Of a stretch of 64,000 nt of DNA, positions 17,047-26,236 are shown in pieces. The position numbers and the translations under genes are program-made. The stretch's first letter is position 1, and each line of letters opens with the position of its first letter. The notes below the pieces were generated by a model. That model was given only the letters and a program-made list of their open reading frames with translations, was not told where the DNA came from and ran no database searches. The DNA comes from Halolamina litorea (GTDB lineage: Archaea > Halobacteriota > Halobacteria > Halobacteriales > Haloferacaceae): positions 1,674,001-1,738,000 of the forward strand of contig NZ_JANHGR010000001.1 of NCBI RefSeq assembly GCF_026616205.1, written 5' to 3'.

Positions 17047-19002
17047 ATGAGTGCCGAAGAGGGGAGCGTCTTCGACGTGTACCGGGAACGCGTCGAACGG
17101 CCGCTCTACCGGCTTTTCACGGCGTACAGCGAGGGGCGCATCAGATGGCTGCTCCTCGGCATGGTGGGCAACGTCATCGCCCGAGCGGCCAGCCTGCTCC
17201 CGCCGGTGTTGCTGGGGGCGGCCATCGACGGCGTGTTCCGCGACGGCGAGTACTCGATCCCGCTGGTGCCGGCCGCGTGGATCCCCGAGGGCGACGCCGC
17301 ACAGTTCTGGTTCTCCGCGGAGTTGATGGTGGCCTCGTTCGTCGTGACCGCGGTGTTCACCACGGTGTACGGCATCGCCGCCAACAACTACGCCCACCGG
17401 GTGATGCACGCCGTCCGGACGGACAGCTTCGAGACGATGCAGCGCCTCGACATGACCTTCTTCGACGACAAACAGACCGGGGAGGTCATGTCGGTGCTGA
17501 ACAACGACGCCAACAACTTAGAGAACTTCCTCGACAACGGCCTGCAGAACTCCGTCCGGCTGACGGTGATGATCATCGGCATCGCGCTGATCCTGTTCTC
17601 GCTGAACTGGCAGTTGGCGCTGGTGACGCTGGTCATCGTTCCCGCACTCGTCGGGCTGACGCTGTGGTTCATGCGAGTCGTCGAACCCCGGTACGTCGAC
17701 CGACGGGCCAGCGTCGGGAACCTCAACACCCGACTGGAGAACGCCCTCTCGGGCGTCGAACTGGTCAAGACCAGCGGCACCGAGTCCTACGAGACCGACC
17801 GCGTCGAGAGCGCCTCGTGGCGCTACTTCCGGGACACGATGGCCGTCCTCCGGGTGAACTACCTCTACCGCCCGGGGATGGAACTGCTCGCCGGCGTCGC
17901 CTTCGCGGTGACGTTCATCGTCGGCGGCCTCTGGGTGTTCCAGGGGGCGCCGTGGTTCTTCACCGGCGAACTGCAGACCGGGGAACTGGTGACGTTCGTC
18001 CTGATGACCCAGCGCATCGTCACGCCGCTCTCGCAGGTGTCGAACATCATCGACCAGTACGAGAACGCCAAGGCCTCCTCTGAGCGCATCTTCGGCCTCA
18101 TGGACATCCCCTCGATGATCACCGAGACCGACGACCCGGTGGAACTGGAGAGCGTCGACGGCCACGTCGAGTACGACGACGTGAGCTTCGGCTACGCCGA
18201 CGTCCAGCAGGCAGAACCCGAGGAGATGGTGCTCGAGGACGTGAGCTTCGAGGCCGAACCCGGCGACAGCATCGCCTTCGTGGGGCCAACGGGGGCCGGG
18301 AAGTCGACGCTGCTCAAACTGCTCCTGCGGCTCTACGACCCGACCGACGGCGAGGTCCGCCTCGACGGCCACGACCTGCGGGAGCTCTCCCTCGAGACCC
18401 TCCGGAGCCACATCGGCTACGTCTCCCAGTCGACGTTCCTCTTCGACGGTACCGTCGCCGAGAACATCCGCTACGGCCGCTTCGACGCCGACCGCGAGGC
18501 CGTCGTCGAGGCCGCGAAAGCCGCCGAGGCCCACGCGTTCATCGAGGCACTGCCGAACGGCTACGACACCCGGATCGGCGAGCGCGGCGTCAAACTCTCC
18601 GGCGGGCAGCAACAGCGGCTCTCCATCGCCCGAACGATGCTGCAGGACCCCGACGTGCTCGTCCTCGACGAGGCGACCAGCGCCGTCGACACCGAGACGG
18701 AGATGCTGATCCAGCGCAGCCTCGACCGGCTGAGCGAGGACCGGACGACGTTCGAGATCGCCCACCGACTCTCGACAGTCCGGGACGCCGACACGATCCT
18801 CGTGCTGGAGGACGGACGGATCGTGGAGCGCGGCGACCACGACGACCTGCTCGAGGCCGACGGCCTCTACGCCAAACTCTGGGGGGTGCAGGCCGGCGAG
18901 ATCGACGACCTGCCCGAGGAGTTCGTGCAGCGCGCCCGAGAACGCGCCGCCGAACGAACGGACATGCTGGAGGCAGACATCGACGCGGGCGACGACGACT
19001 GA
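17047..19002 (+). CDS. ABC exporter, fused transmembrane and ATPase domains
   Basis: A 651-residue half-transporter of the MsbA/multidrug type. Transmembrane domain about 30-350 with six helices, then an ATPase with Walker A GPTGAGKS, Q-loop VSQSTFLFDGTVAENI, signature LSGGQQQR, Walker B VLVLDEAT, D-loop SAVD and H-loop AHRLST. It should work as a homodimer exporting lipids or hydrophobic compounds. The ATG at 17047 (MSAEEGSVFDVY) gives the usual haloarchaeal N-terminus; an in-frame ATG at 17011 would add 12 residues and cannot be excluded. Monocistronic by context. Confidence 0.92.
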   Translation: MSAEEGSVFDVYRERVERPLYRLFTAYSEGRIRWLLLGMVGNVIARAASLLPPVLLGAAIDGVFRDGEYSIPLVPAAWIPEGDAAQFWFSAELMVASFVVTAVFTTVYGIAANNYAHRVMHAVRTDSFETMQRLDMTFFDDKQTGEVMSVLNNDANNLENFLDNGLQNSVRLTVMIIGIALILFSLNWQLALVTLVIVPALVGLTLWFMRVVEPRYVDRRASVGNLNTRLENALSGVELVKTSGTESYETDRVESASWRYFRDTMAVLRVNYLYRPGMELLAGVAFAVTFIVGGLWVFQGAPWFFTGELQTGELVTFVLMTQRIVTPLSQVSNIIDQYENAKASSERIFGLMDIPSMITETDDPVELESVDGHVEYDDVSFGYADVQQAEPEEMVLEDVSFEAEPGDSIAFVGPTGAGKSTLLKLLLRLYDPTDGEVRLDGHDLRELSLETLRSHIGYVSQSTFLFDGTVAENIRYGRFDADREAVVEAAKAAEAHAFIEALPNGYDTRIGERGVKLSGGQQQRLSIARTMLQDPDVLVLDEATSAVDTETEMLIQRSLDRLSEDRTTFEIAHRLSTVRDADTILVLEDGRIVERGDHDDLLEADGLYAKLWGVQAGEIDDLPEEFVQRARERAAERTDMLEADIDAGDDD

Positions 19003-19188
19003 TCACGCAGGCGGCATTTTGGCCGGACGGCCGGACCATCCGGCAGCCGAGGCAGCCAGCCGCGCGGCCCATGCCGGAAGTACCCCTCCCGTCCCGTTCT
19101 TTATCCTCGTTCCGGCACGGGTTCAATCGGGAAAACTGCCGTAACGTTTCGCTTCTGTAACTTTTCTCGGGTCCCCGGTAACCAAAGA

Positions 19189-19196
19189 ACTATTAC
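19189..19196 (+). promoter_or_regulatory. TATA-like box of peptide importer operon 2
   Basis: The octamer actattac lies 29-36 bp before the ATG at 19225 at the head of a five-gene importer operon. An AT-richer stretch with gtaac repeats (19141-19182) precedes it. Confidence 0.45.
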
Positions 19197-19224
19197 CCCC
19201 GAGACAACCGATTCGAACGAACCC

Positions 19225-20904
19225 ATGCCAGATAACGACATGCACGAACGTATCAGCCGCCGTCGATACCTCCAGACCATCGGGGTCACCGGAGGCGGCG
19301 TCGCACTCGCCGGCTGTACGTCCGACAGCCCGGGGACTTCGACGGATACGGACGGACAAGACACGGGCGGCGAGCCGTCCTCCGGCGGGACGTTCGTCGT
19401 CGGCAGTTCGAGCAAGGCGTCGACGCTCGACCTCCAGAAGGCCACACGGCGCCCCGAGCAGACGATCCTGTCGGCGATCCACGAGCCGATGTTCCGGATC
19501 AACCCCGATCTGGAGCCACAGGCCCATCTCGCCGCGGACTGGACCTCGAACGAGGACGCCACGGAGTACACCTTCACCCTCAAGGAGGGAATCATGTTCC
19601 ACAACGGCGAGGAACTCACCGCCTCCGACGTGGTCTGGAGTTGGGAGCGATTCACCGAGAACTCCCCGCAGGCGTTCCTCCTCAAGCCGGCCGATTCCTT
19701 CGAGGCCAACGGCGACTACGAGGTAACGGTCAGCTTCAGCGACCCCTACCCGCTGCTCCCGCGCTACCTCACCAACCCCCTCACCGGCTTCACCTCCCAG
19801 ACCGCCTTCGAGGAGGCCGACAACTACGGCCAGGACATCGCGGTGGGTACCGGGCCGTACAAGTGGGAGAGTTGGGAGCGCGGCACCGCGGTCACCGTCT
19901 CCCGGTTCGAGGACTACGACTGGGGGCCGGAGTTCGTCAGCAACCAGGGCCCGGGCATGCCCGAGGAGTTCCGCTTCGAGCACCACCCGGAGGCGACGAC
20001 GCTGCTGAACGAGCTCACCGACGGCGGCGTCCACGGCTCCTCGTACATCACGCTGACCGACACGGGCGAGGTCGAGAACTCGAGCGACGCGACCCTCGTC
20101 CGGAAGGAGTACACCCGGCCGGGGTTCCTCGCCATCAACACCCAGAAGGAGCCCACGGACAACGTGAACGTCCGCCGGGCGATCAACCACGCGGTCAACA
20201 AGGGGCCGGTGATCGAGGCGGCCCTCGGCGGCGAGGGGTACCCGATATGGAGCATCGTGCCCCCGATCGCGGTCAACGGCCTCTCGGAGGGGACGGCCCA
20301 GGAGATGGGCGAGCAGTACAACCAACAGCGAGCCCGTGAGCTGCTGGAACAGGAGGGGTGGACCAACTCCTCGGAGGGCGAGACCCGTACCAAGGACGGG
20401 CAGGAGCTCAACCTCACCTTCTATGCCTTCACCATCCCGCGGTACGCCCAGATGGGCGAGGTGATCGCGCCGATGCTGAACCAGGTCGGGTTCAACGCCG
20501 AACTGGAGGTGTTGGAAGCCGGGACGCTGTACAACAACCTCGAGTCGAGCAACCACCACATCACCACGATGGCCTACGGTGGCAACTGGGCGGTCAACGC
20601 CATGGAGCCGATCCTGAAGGGCGAGAACACCGCGACAGAGGGCGGCTCGAACTACTCGCTCTGGGAGAACGACGAGTTCGACGACCTGATCAACCAGGCG
20701 AAGACCAGCCCGGACGAGGCGACCCGCGAGGAGGCGATCGCCCAAGCACAAGAACTGGTCCTCGAGGAGGCGCCGGTGACGCCGATCTGTGCGTTCAACA
20801 AGATCTACGGTCACAAGAACTCGATCAACGGGATGGACAACTGGACCGAGCACGACTGGTGGCCGGACCAGGAGTGGATGAACCGACTGGAGTTCAGCCT
20901 CTAG
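19225..20904 (+). CDS. dppA: peptide-type ABC importer solute-binding lipoprotein, SBP family 5 (system 2)
   Basis: A 559-residue secreted binding protein with a twin-arginine signal (SRRRYLQTIG, 11-20), hydrophobic stretch and lipobox LAGC (Cys about 31), then a Thr/Asp/Gly/Ser linker. The mature part shows the SBP family 5 phrases TLDLQKATRRPEQ, MFHNGEELTASDVVW and VGTGPYKW. It is first in a plus-strand operon with two permeases and two ATPases. Its sequence differs clearly from the system 1 binding protein, so the two importers probably take different substrates. Confidence 0.92.
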   Translation: MPDNDMHERISRRRYLQTIGVTGGGVALAGCTSDSPGTSTDTDGQDTGGEPSSGGTFVVGSSSKASTLDLQKATRRPEQTILSAIHEPMFRINPDLEPQAHLAADWTSNEDATEYTFTLKEGIMFHNGEELTASDVVWSWERFTENSPQAFLLKPADSFEANGDYEVTVSFSDPYPLLPRYLTNPLTGFTSQTAFEEADNYGQDIAVGTGPYKWESWERGTAVTVSRFEDYDWGPEFVSNQGPGMPEEFRFEHHPEATTLLNELTDGGVHGSSYITLTDTGEVENSSDATLVRKEYTRPGFLAINTQKEPTDNVNVRRAINHAVNKGPVIEAALGGEGYPIWSIVPPIAVNGLSEGTAQEMGEQYNQQRARELLEQEGWTNSSEGETRTKDGQELNLTFYAFTIPRYAQMGEVIAPMLNQVGFNAELEVLEAGTLYNNLESSNHHITTMAYGGNWAVNAMEPILKGENTATEGGSNYSLWENDEFDDLINQAKTSPDEATREEAIAQAQELVLEEAPVTPICAFNKIYGHKNSINGMDNWTEHDWWPDQEWMNRLEFSL

Positions 20905-20925
20905 GCGGTCCCTCCCTCCACATCA

Positions 20926-21867
20926 ATGCTCAAGTACGTCACTAGACGGTTGCTCGTAACGATCCCGGTCCTGATCGGCGTCACTATCGCGATATCGCTG
21001 ATCATCTACCTCGCACCCGGGAACCCCGCACGCATCGCGCTGGGGATGAACGCTCAGCCGGAAGCGGTTGCTGAGTTGGAACGACAGATGGGGCTGGACC
21101 AGCCCCCGTGGATCCGCTACCTCGAGTGGCTCTGGGGGGTTCTCCACCTCGACCTGGGCGAGTCGGTCCGGACCGGCCGCTCGGTAACGTCGATGATCGC
21201 CGAGCGACTGCCACCCACGCTCGAACTCGCCGTGGGGTCGATGATGCTGACGCTGATCATCGCGCTCCCGCTGGGCGTCATCAGCGCGGTGAAACAGTAC
21301 ACGTGGGTCGACACCAGTTCGATGCTGTTCGCCATCTTCTGGCTGTCGATGCCGTCGTTCTGGCTCGCGCTCATCCTGCTCCTGCTGTTCTCGGTGGAGT
21401 TGAACGTGTTCCCGATATCCGGGCGGGGGACGCCGGTGTTGGGGATGACCTGGCTGATGTCACTGATCCTCCCGGCGGTGGCGACCGGGACCAGACGGGC
21501 CGGCTTGCTCACACGGATGACCCGGTCGTCGATGCTCGAGATCCTCAACGAGGACTACATCCGCACCGCACGCGGGAAGGGCATCGGCGAGCGCGCGGTC
21601 ATCTACACCCACGCGATGAAGAACGCGATGATCCCCATCGTGACGCTGATCGGCCTCCAGATCCCGTTCATCTTCTCGGGCTCGGTCATCATCGAGACCG
21701 TGTTCTCGTGGCCGGGGATGGGGCGGCTGCTGGTCAACTCGGTGTTGCAGCGCGACTACCCGATCGTACAGGGACTCGTGCTGGTGTACGCCGTGATCGT
21801 GATCGCGTCGAACCTGCTCGTGGACCTCGCGTACGGCTACTTCGACCCGCGGATCGAGTACGAGTAA
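20926..21867 (+). CDS. dppB: peptide ABC importer permease, DppB/OppB type (system 2)
   Basis: A 313-residue permease: first helix at about 9-30 (LLVTIPVLIGVTIAISLIIY), extracytoplasmic loop, then five helices. The EAA loop reads ILNEDYIRTARGKGIGER and the C-terminus is FDPRIEYE. It begins 21 bp after the binding-protein stop and ends 3 bp before the next permease gene. Confidence 0.93.
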   Translation: MLKYVTRRLLVTIPVLIGVTIAISLIIYLAPGNPARIALGMNAQPEAVAELERQMGLDQPPWIRYLEWLWGVLHLDLGESVRTGRSVTSMIAERLPPTLELAVGSMMLTLIIALPLGVISAVKQYTWVDTSSMLFAIFWLSMPSFWLALILLLLFSVELNVFPISGRGTPVLGMTWLMSLILPAVATGTRRAGLLTRMTRSSMLEILNEDYIRTARGKGIGERAVIYTHAMKNAMIPIVTLIGLQIPFIFSGSVIIETVFSWPGMGRLLVNSVLQRDYPIVQGLVLVYAVIVIASNLLVDLAYGYFDPRIEYE

Positions 21868-21870
21868 TCA

Positions 21871-22836
21871 ATGACTACGGACACACCTGACGACACGACC
21901 GACGACGCGAGAACCGACGGCGGGGCGGCAGCCACGGCTGGCGACTCCGCCCCCGGCGAGGAACGGTCCCGCGACACGCGGGCGGCGACCGGCCGGATCG
22001 CCCGGACCAAGACCGTCCTCGCCCGGGTGATGCAGAACCGGTTTGCGGTGTTCGGCCTGTTCGTGGTGGCGCTGTTGCTGTTCACCGCGATCTTCGCCGA
22101 CTTCATCGCCCCCTACGGCGCCGCCGAACAGAACTACGAGGCGCTCAAACAGCCACCCAGCCTCGATCACCCCTTCGGGACCGACCAGTACGGCCGGGAC
22201 GTGTTCTCCCGGGTGGTCTACGGCACTCGCTACGCGGTGTTCCTCGGGGTCGTCATCGTCGGCATCGAGATGCTGCTCGGCGTGACCCTCGGCCTGATCG
22301 CCGGCTACTACGGCGGCTACACCGAGTCGTTCATCATGCGACTGGTCGACATCGCGCTCTCGATGCCCGCGCTGGTGTTGGCGCTGGCCATTGCCGGCAT
22401 GCTCGGGGGCGGCCTCTTCCCCTTGATCGTAGCGGTGAGCCTCGTCGGCTGGCGCGGGTTCGCCCGCCTCGTCCGCGGGGACGTAAAGAGCGTCATGGAG
22501 GAGGAGTACATCGAGTCGGCCGACGCCGCCGGGTTGAGCGACTTCCGGACGATAACCCGGTACGTGCTGCCGAACGCCGCCTCGAGCATCATCGTCTACG
22601 CCACGCTGACCATCCCGACGGTGATTCTCTGGAGTGCCGGTCTCTCCTTCCTCGGGATGGGCGTCCAGCCCCCGCGACCGGAGTGGGGTGCGATCCTCGC
22701 CGCCGGCCGCGGCGAGATCGATTCGGCGTGGTGGATCGCGACCTTCCCCGGCCTCGCCATCATGGTGACCGTGATCGGCTTCAACGGGCTGGGCGACGGT
22801 CTCAGAGACGCACTCGACCCACGACAGGTCCGCTAA
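21871..22836 (+). CDS. dppC: peptide ABC importer permease, DppC/OppC type (system 2)
   Basis: A 321-residue permease. A cytosolic acidic N-terminus of about 50 residues precedes the first helix (FAVFGLFVVALLLFTAIFA). The family phrase HPFGTDQYGRDVFSRV follows, then five helices and the EAA loop EYIESADAAGLSDFR. The C-terminus ends with ALDPRQVR, as in most DppC proteins. It pairs with the DppB-type permease upstream; the DppD-type ATPase starts 3 bp after its stop. Confidence 0.93.
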   Translation: MTTDTPDDTTDDARTDGGAAATAGDSAPGEERSRDTRAATGRIARTKTVLARVMQNRFAVFGLFVVALLLFTAIFADFIAPYGAAEQNYEALKQPPSLDHPFGTDQYGRDVFSRVVYGTRYAVFLGVVIVGIEMLLGVTLGLIAGYYGGYTESFIMRLVDIALSMPALVLALAIAGMLGGGLFPLIVAVSLVGWRGFARLVRGDVKSVMEEEYIESADAAGLSDFRTITRYVLPNAASSIIVYATLTIPTVILWSAGLSFLGMGVQPPRPEWGAILAAGRGEIDSAWWIATFPGLAIMVTVIGFNGLGDGLRDALDPRQVR

Positions 22837-22839
22837 CTT

Positions 22840-23943
22840 ATGTCTAATCAACGAACTTCGACCCGACAGAACGGGGCCCGCGAGAGCGGCCCCGAACCGC
22901 TCCTCGAGATCGACGACCTCCACGTCCACTTCCACACCGAGGAAGGGACCGTCGAGGCCATCGACGGCGTCTCGCTGACTATCGGGCGCGACGAGGTGCT
23001 CGGCGTCATCGGCGAGAGCGGCTGTGGGAAGTCAGTCACCGCCCTCTCGACGATGGGGCTGCTGAAGTCCCCGCCTGCCGACATCGTCAGCGGCTCGATC
23101 CGGTACGACGGCACCGAACTCCTCGACCTGAGCGATCAGGAGCTGAACGACGTGCGCGGTGACGACATCACGATGATCTACCAGGACCCGATGTCGTCGC
23201 TGAACCCGGTTCTGACCATCGGCCAGCAGGTGATGGAGCCGCTGCTCGCCCACCGCGACGTCTCGAAGGAGACCGCACGGGAGCGCGCACTCGAGATGCT
23301 CAAGTCGGTCGGCCTCGCCGACGCCGAGCGGCTGATGACGGAGTACCCCGACGCGCTCTCGGGCGGGATGCGCCAGCGGGTCGTGATCGCCATGGCGCTG
23401 ATCACCGAACCCAAACTGCTCATCGCCGACGAGCCGACGACGGCCCTCGACGTGACCATCCAGGCCCAGATCATGGACCTGCTGACCGACCTCCGCGAGG
23501 AGTTCGAGATGAGCATGCTGTTCATCAGCCACGACCTCGCGGTCATCTCGGAGATCGCCGACCGAATCGGCGTGATGTACGCCGGGAACGTCGTCGAACA
23601 GTGTGAGATGCGGGAGCTCTTCGAGTCGCCGCTGCACCCCTACACCCGAAAGCTCGCCGAGAGCATCCCCTCCGTCGAGGGCCGGGCCGACCGGCTACCG
23701 ACGATCGAGGGGACCGTCCCCGAACTGATCGACCCGCCCTCGGGCTGTCGGTTCGCCGGGCGGTGCCCCCAGTACATCGGGGAGGTCTGTGACTCGGTCG
23801 ACCCGAGCCTCGAGACGCCGCCGGCGCTGGAGGGGGGCGACCAGAAAGTCGCCTGCCACCTCTACGACGAAGAGCGCGAGGGCGGGCCGCCGTGGCCGGT
23901 CGGTGAGGAGGCCGTGGGGCACGAGGGGGTGGACGGCGCATGA
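22840..23943 (+). CDS. dppD: peptide ABC importer ATP-binding protein, DppD/OppD type (system 2)
   Basis: A 367-residue ATPase of normal family length with Walker [10 protein letters not shown]-loop IYQDPMSSLNP, signature LSGGMRQR, Walker B LLIADEP and the ISHDLA switch. The oligo_HPY C-terminus has cysteines C-x5-C-x7-C and a fourth near the end. Unlike the system 1 counterpart it has no insertion between Walker A and the Q-loop. It overlaps the next ATPase gene by 4 bp. Confidence 0.93.
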   Translation: MSNQRTSTRQNGARESGPEPLLEIDDLHVHFHTEEGTVEAIDGVSLTIGRDEVLGVIGESGCGKSVTALSTMGLLKSPPADIVSGSIRYDGTELLDLSDQELNDVRGDDITMIYQDPMSSLNPVLTIGQQVMEPLLAHRDVSKETARERALEMLKSVGLADAERLMTEYPDALSGGMRQRVVIAMALITEPKLLIADEPTTALDVTIQAQIMDLLTDLREEFEMSMLFISHDLAVISEIADRIGVMYAGNVVEQCEMRELFESPLHPYTRKLAESIPSVEGRADRLPTIEGTVPELIDPPSGCRFAGRCPQYIGEVCDSVDPSLETPPALEGGDQKVACHLYDEEREGGPPWPVGEEAVGHEGVDGA

Positions 23944-24953
23944 GCATCGAAACCTCCCGTGCCGACAGCGAGGTCAGCCCGGACGACGGCCTCCTGGTGG
24001 CCGACGACGTGCGCAAGTACTTCCCGGTCAAGGGCGGCGTGTTGAACCGTCACGTCGGCGACGTGAAAGCCGTCGACGGCGTGAGCTTCAGCATGGAGGG
24101 CGGCGAGACCCTTGGGCTGGTGGGCGAGTCCGGCTGTGGGAAGTCCACCCTCGGGAAGACCCTCGTCCGACTCCACGACGCGACCGACGGGAGCGTCTAC
24201 TTCGACGGCGAGGATATCACCGCGGCGTCGAAGGGGCGCCTGCGAGAACTCAGACGGGACGTCCAGATCATCTTCCAGGACCCCGGCTCCTCGCTGAACC
24301 CCCGGATGACCGTCGCCGACCTGATCACCGAGCCGATGCGGGCACTCACCGACTGGGACAAGGAGAAGCGACAGGACCGGCTCCACGAACTGATCGAGGA
24401 GGTCGACCTGCAGGAGAACCACCTCAAGCGCGCGCCCCACGAGTTCTCCGGCGGGCAGCAACAGCGCATCGCCATCGCGCGGGCGCTGTCGGTGAACCCG
24501 AAGCTCATCGTCGCCGACGAACCGACGAGCGCCCTGGACGTGAGCGTGCAGGCGAAGATCCTGAACCTCATGGAGGACCTGCAGGACACCTACGACCTCA
24601 CCTACCTGTTCATCAGCCACGACCTCAGCGTCATCCGGCACATCTGTGACCGCGTGGCCGTGATGTACCTCGGCGAACTGGCCGAGGTCGCCCCCGCGGA
24701 TCAGCTGTTCGACGAGCCGAAACACCCCTACACGCAGGCGCTGCTGTCCAGCCTGCCCCGGGCGACGCCGGAGCCGATGAGCGACCGGATCATCCTGCAG
24801 GGCGACGTGCCGAGCCCCGAGGAGCCGCCGTCTGGCTGTCGGTTCCACACCCGGTGTCAGGAGTACATCGGCGACGTGTGTGAGACCGACGATCCGAAGC
24901 TGCGCGAGGTCGGTGAGGGCCGCGTCTGTGCCTGCCACCACTACACCGACTGA
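23940..24953 (+). CDS. dppF: peptide ABC importer ATP-binding protein, DppF/OppF type (system 2)
   Basis: A 337-residue ATPase with Walker [10 protein letters not shown]-loop IFQDPGSSLNPR, signature FSGGQQQR, Walker B LIVADEP and ISHDLS. The C-terminal cysteines again follow C-x5-C-x7-C with a CACHHY end. It is the last gene of importer operon 2. The creatinase-like M24 gene begins 55 bp downstream with its own TATA-like box. Confidence 0.93.
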   Translation: MSIETSRADSEVSPDDGLLVADDVRKYFPVKGGVLNRHVGDVKAVDGVSFSMEGGETLGLVGESGCGKSTLGKTLVRLHDATDGSVYFDGEDITAASKGRLRELRRDVQIIFQDPGSSLNPRMTVADLITEPMRALTDWDKEKRQDRLHELIEEVDLQENHLKRAPHEFSGGQQQRIAIARALSVNPKLIVADEPTSALDVSVQAKILNLMEDLQDTYDLTYLFISHDLSVIRHICDRVAVMYLGELAEVAPADQLFDEPKHPYTQALLSSLPRATPEPMSDRIILQGDVPSPEEPPSGCRFHTRCQEYIGDVCETDDPKLREVGEGRVCACHHYTD

Positions 24954-24979
24954 GCGGCAGCTTGCCGTTTGCCGTAACA

Positions 24980-25009
24980 CTATATGGGGGAATTCGCAAC
25001 CCCCATGTA
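24980..25009 (+). promoter_or_regulatory. TATA box and overlapping inverted repeat before the M24 gene
   Basis: The TATA-like ctatatgg (24980-24987) lies about 25 bp before the ATG at 25009. It is the left part of an inverted repeat: tatatggggg, a 9-base spacer, then cccccatgta, matching at nine of ten positions. The right arm reaches the start codon. A protein bound here would cover both TATA box and start site, so it is a candidate operator; it could also be chance. Confidence 0.45.
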
Positions 25010-26220
25010 TGGTGTTAACAACCGTACCCCAGACCGAGTTCGAGGCCCGAATCGAGACCGTCCGCGACGAACTCGCGGCGGGTGACTACGACGCCCTCTG
25101 TCTGTTCTCCGCGACGAGTATCCAGTGGCTCTCCGGGTTCCACCACCTCCAGACCGAGCGGCCGGTCTGTCTCGCGGTCACGCAGGACGCCGTCGAGGTG
25201 ACGGTGCCGCGGCTGGAGGCCGACCGGGCCGAGAGCGACGAGTTCCCGCAGATCGGCGCCGTCCACACCTACTTCGACTACCCCGGGAACAACGGCGGCG
25301 AGTACTACGTCAACCCCGGCCGGACGCCGGAGGACACCATCGCCCTGATGCTCGACGAACTCGGCGTCGAATCGGTCGCCGCCGACAGCAACGGCGCGCC
25401 GGGGTTCTGGGGCTACTCGGGGCCGAGCCTCGAGGAACTCGCCGGCGTCGACGTCGACACCGTCGAGTGGATCACCGAGATGCGCAAGGAGAAGTCAGAG
25501 GTCGAGTTCGACCTGATGCGCCACTCCGCCCACTGGGGCAACCTCGCACACCGAAAGCTCGCGGAGTACGCCGAGCCGGGGAAACACGAACTCTGGGTGG
25601 CAAAGCGGGCCAGCCTCGACGCCTCGATGGCGATGTTCGACGCGCTCGGGGACCGCTACGACTCCCAGCAACGCGGGGGGTTCCCCGCCCGCTGTGGGTT
25701 CCTCTCCGGGCCGAACACGGCACTCCCCCACGGCCTCACCGTCAATCGGCGGCTGGAGGAGGGTGACGTACTCGTCACCGGCGCCTCCTCGAACGTCGGC
25801 GGCTACAAGAGCGAGCTCGAACGCACGATGTTCGTCGGCGAACCCACCGACGAACAGCGCAACCGCTTCGAGATCATGCTCGAAGCCCAGACCATCGGGA
25901 TCGAGGAGAGCGGCCCGGGCGTGCCCTGTTCGGCCGTCGATCAGGCCGTCCACGACTACATGCGCGAACAGGGGGTACTGGAGTACGCCCAGCACCACAC
26001 CGGCCACAACCTCGGGATGGAGGCCCACGAGCGGGAGTTCATCGACCGCGGCAGCGACGAGGTCATGCAGCCCGGACACGCCTACTCGATCGAACCGGGT
26101 ATCTACTACCCCGACGAGGCGGGCTACCGCCACTCCGACACCATCCTGATCACCGAGGACGGCGTCGAACAGATCACCCACTACCCGCGGGACCTCGAAT
26201 CGAACATCATCCGCTGGTAG
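25009..26220 (+). CDS. M24 (pita-bread fold) family protein, creatinase-like
   Basis: A 403-residue protein with an N-terminal creatinase domain (about 1-150) and a C-terminal pita-bread domain. The His and two Glu positions of M24 metallopeptidases are kept (HHTGHNLGMEAHE, SIEPGIYY, ITEDGVEQ). The two aspartate ligands are not: the usual D-x10-D run is replaced by VTGASSNVGGYKSELERT, where the first Asp is Gly/Thr and the second Glu. Metal-free creatinase has a similar Y-x3-LERT stretch. An amidinohydrolase or amidase is therefore as likely as an Xaa-Pro aminopeptidase. No signal peptide. It follows peptide importer 2, which may feed it. Confidence 0.85.
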   Translation: MVLTTVPQTEFEARIETVRDELAAGDYDALCLFSATSIQWLSGFHHLQTERPVCLAVTQDAVEVTVPRLEADRAESDEFPQIGAVHTYFDYPGNNGGEYYVNPGRTPEDTIALMLDELGVESVAADSNGAPGFWGYSGPSLEELAGVDVDTVEWITEMRKEKSEVEFDLMRHSAHWGNLAHRKLAEYAEPGKHELWVAKRASLDASMAMFDALGDRYDSQQRGGFPARCGFLSGPNTALPHGLTVNRRLEEGDVLVTGASSNVGGYKSELERTMFVGEPTDEQRNRFEIMLEAQTIGIEESGPGVPCSAVDQAVHDYMREQGVLEYAQHHTGHNLGMEAHEREFIDRGSDEVMQPGHAYSIEPGIYYPDEAGYRHSDTILITEDGVEQITHYPRDLESNIIRW

Positions 26221-26236
26221 GGCGCGACCCACCGCT

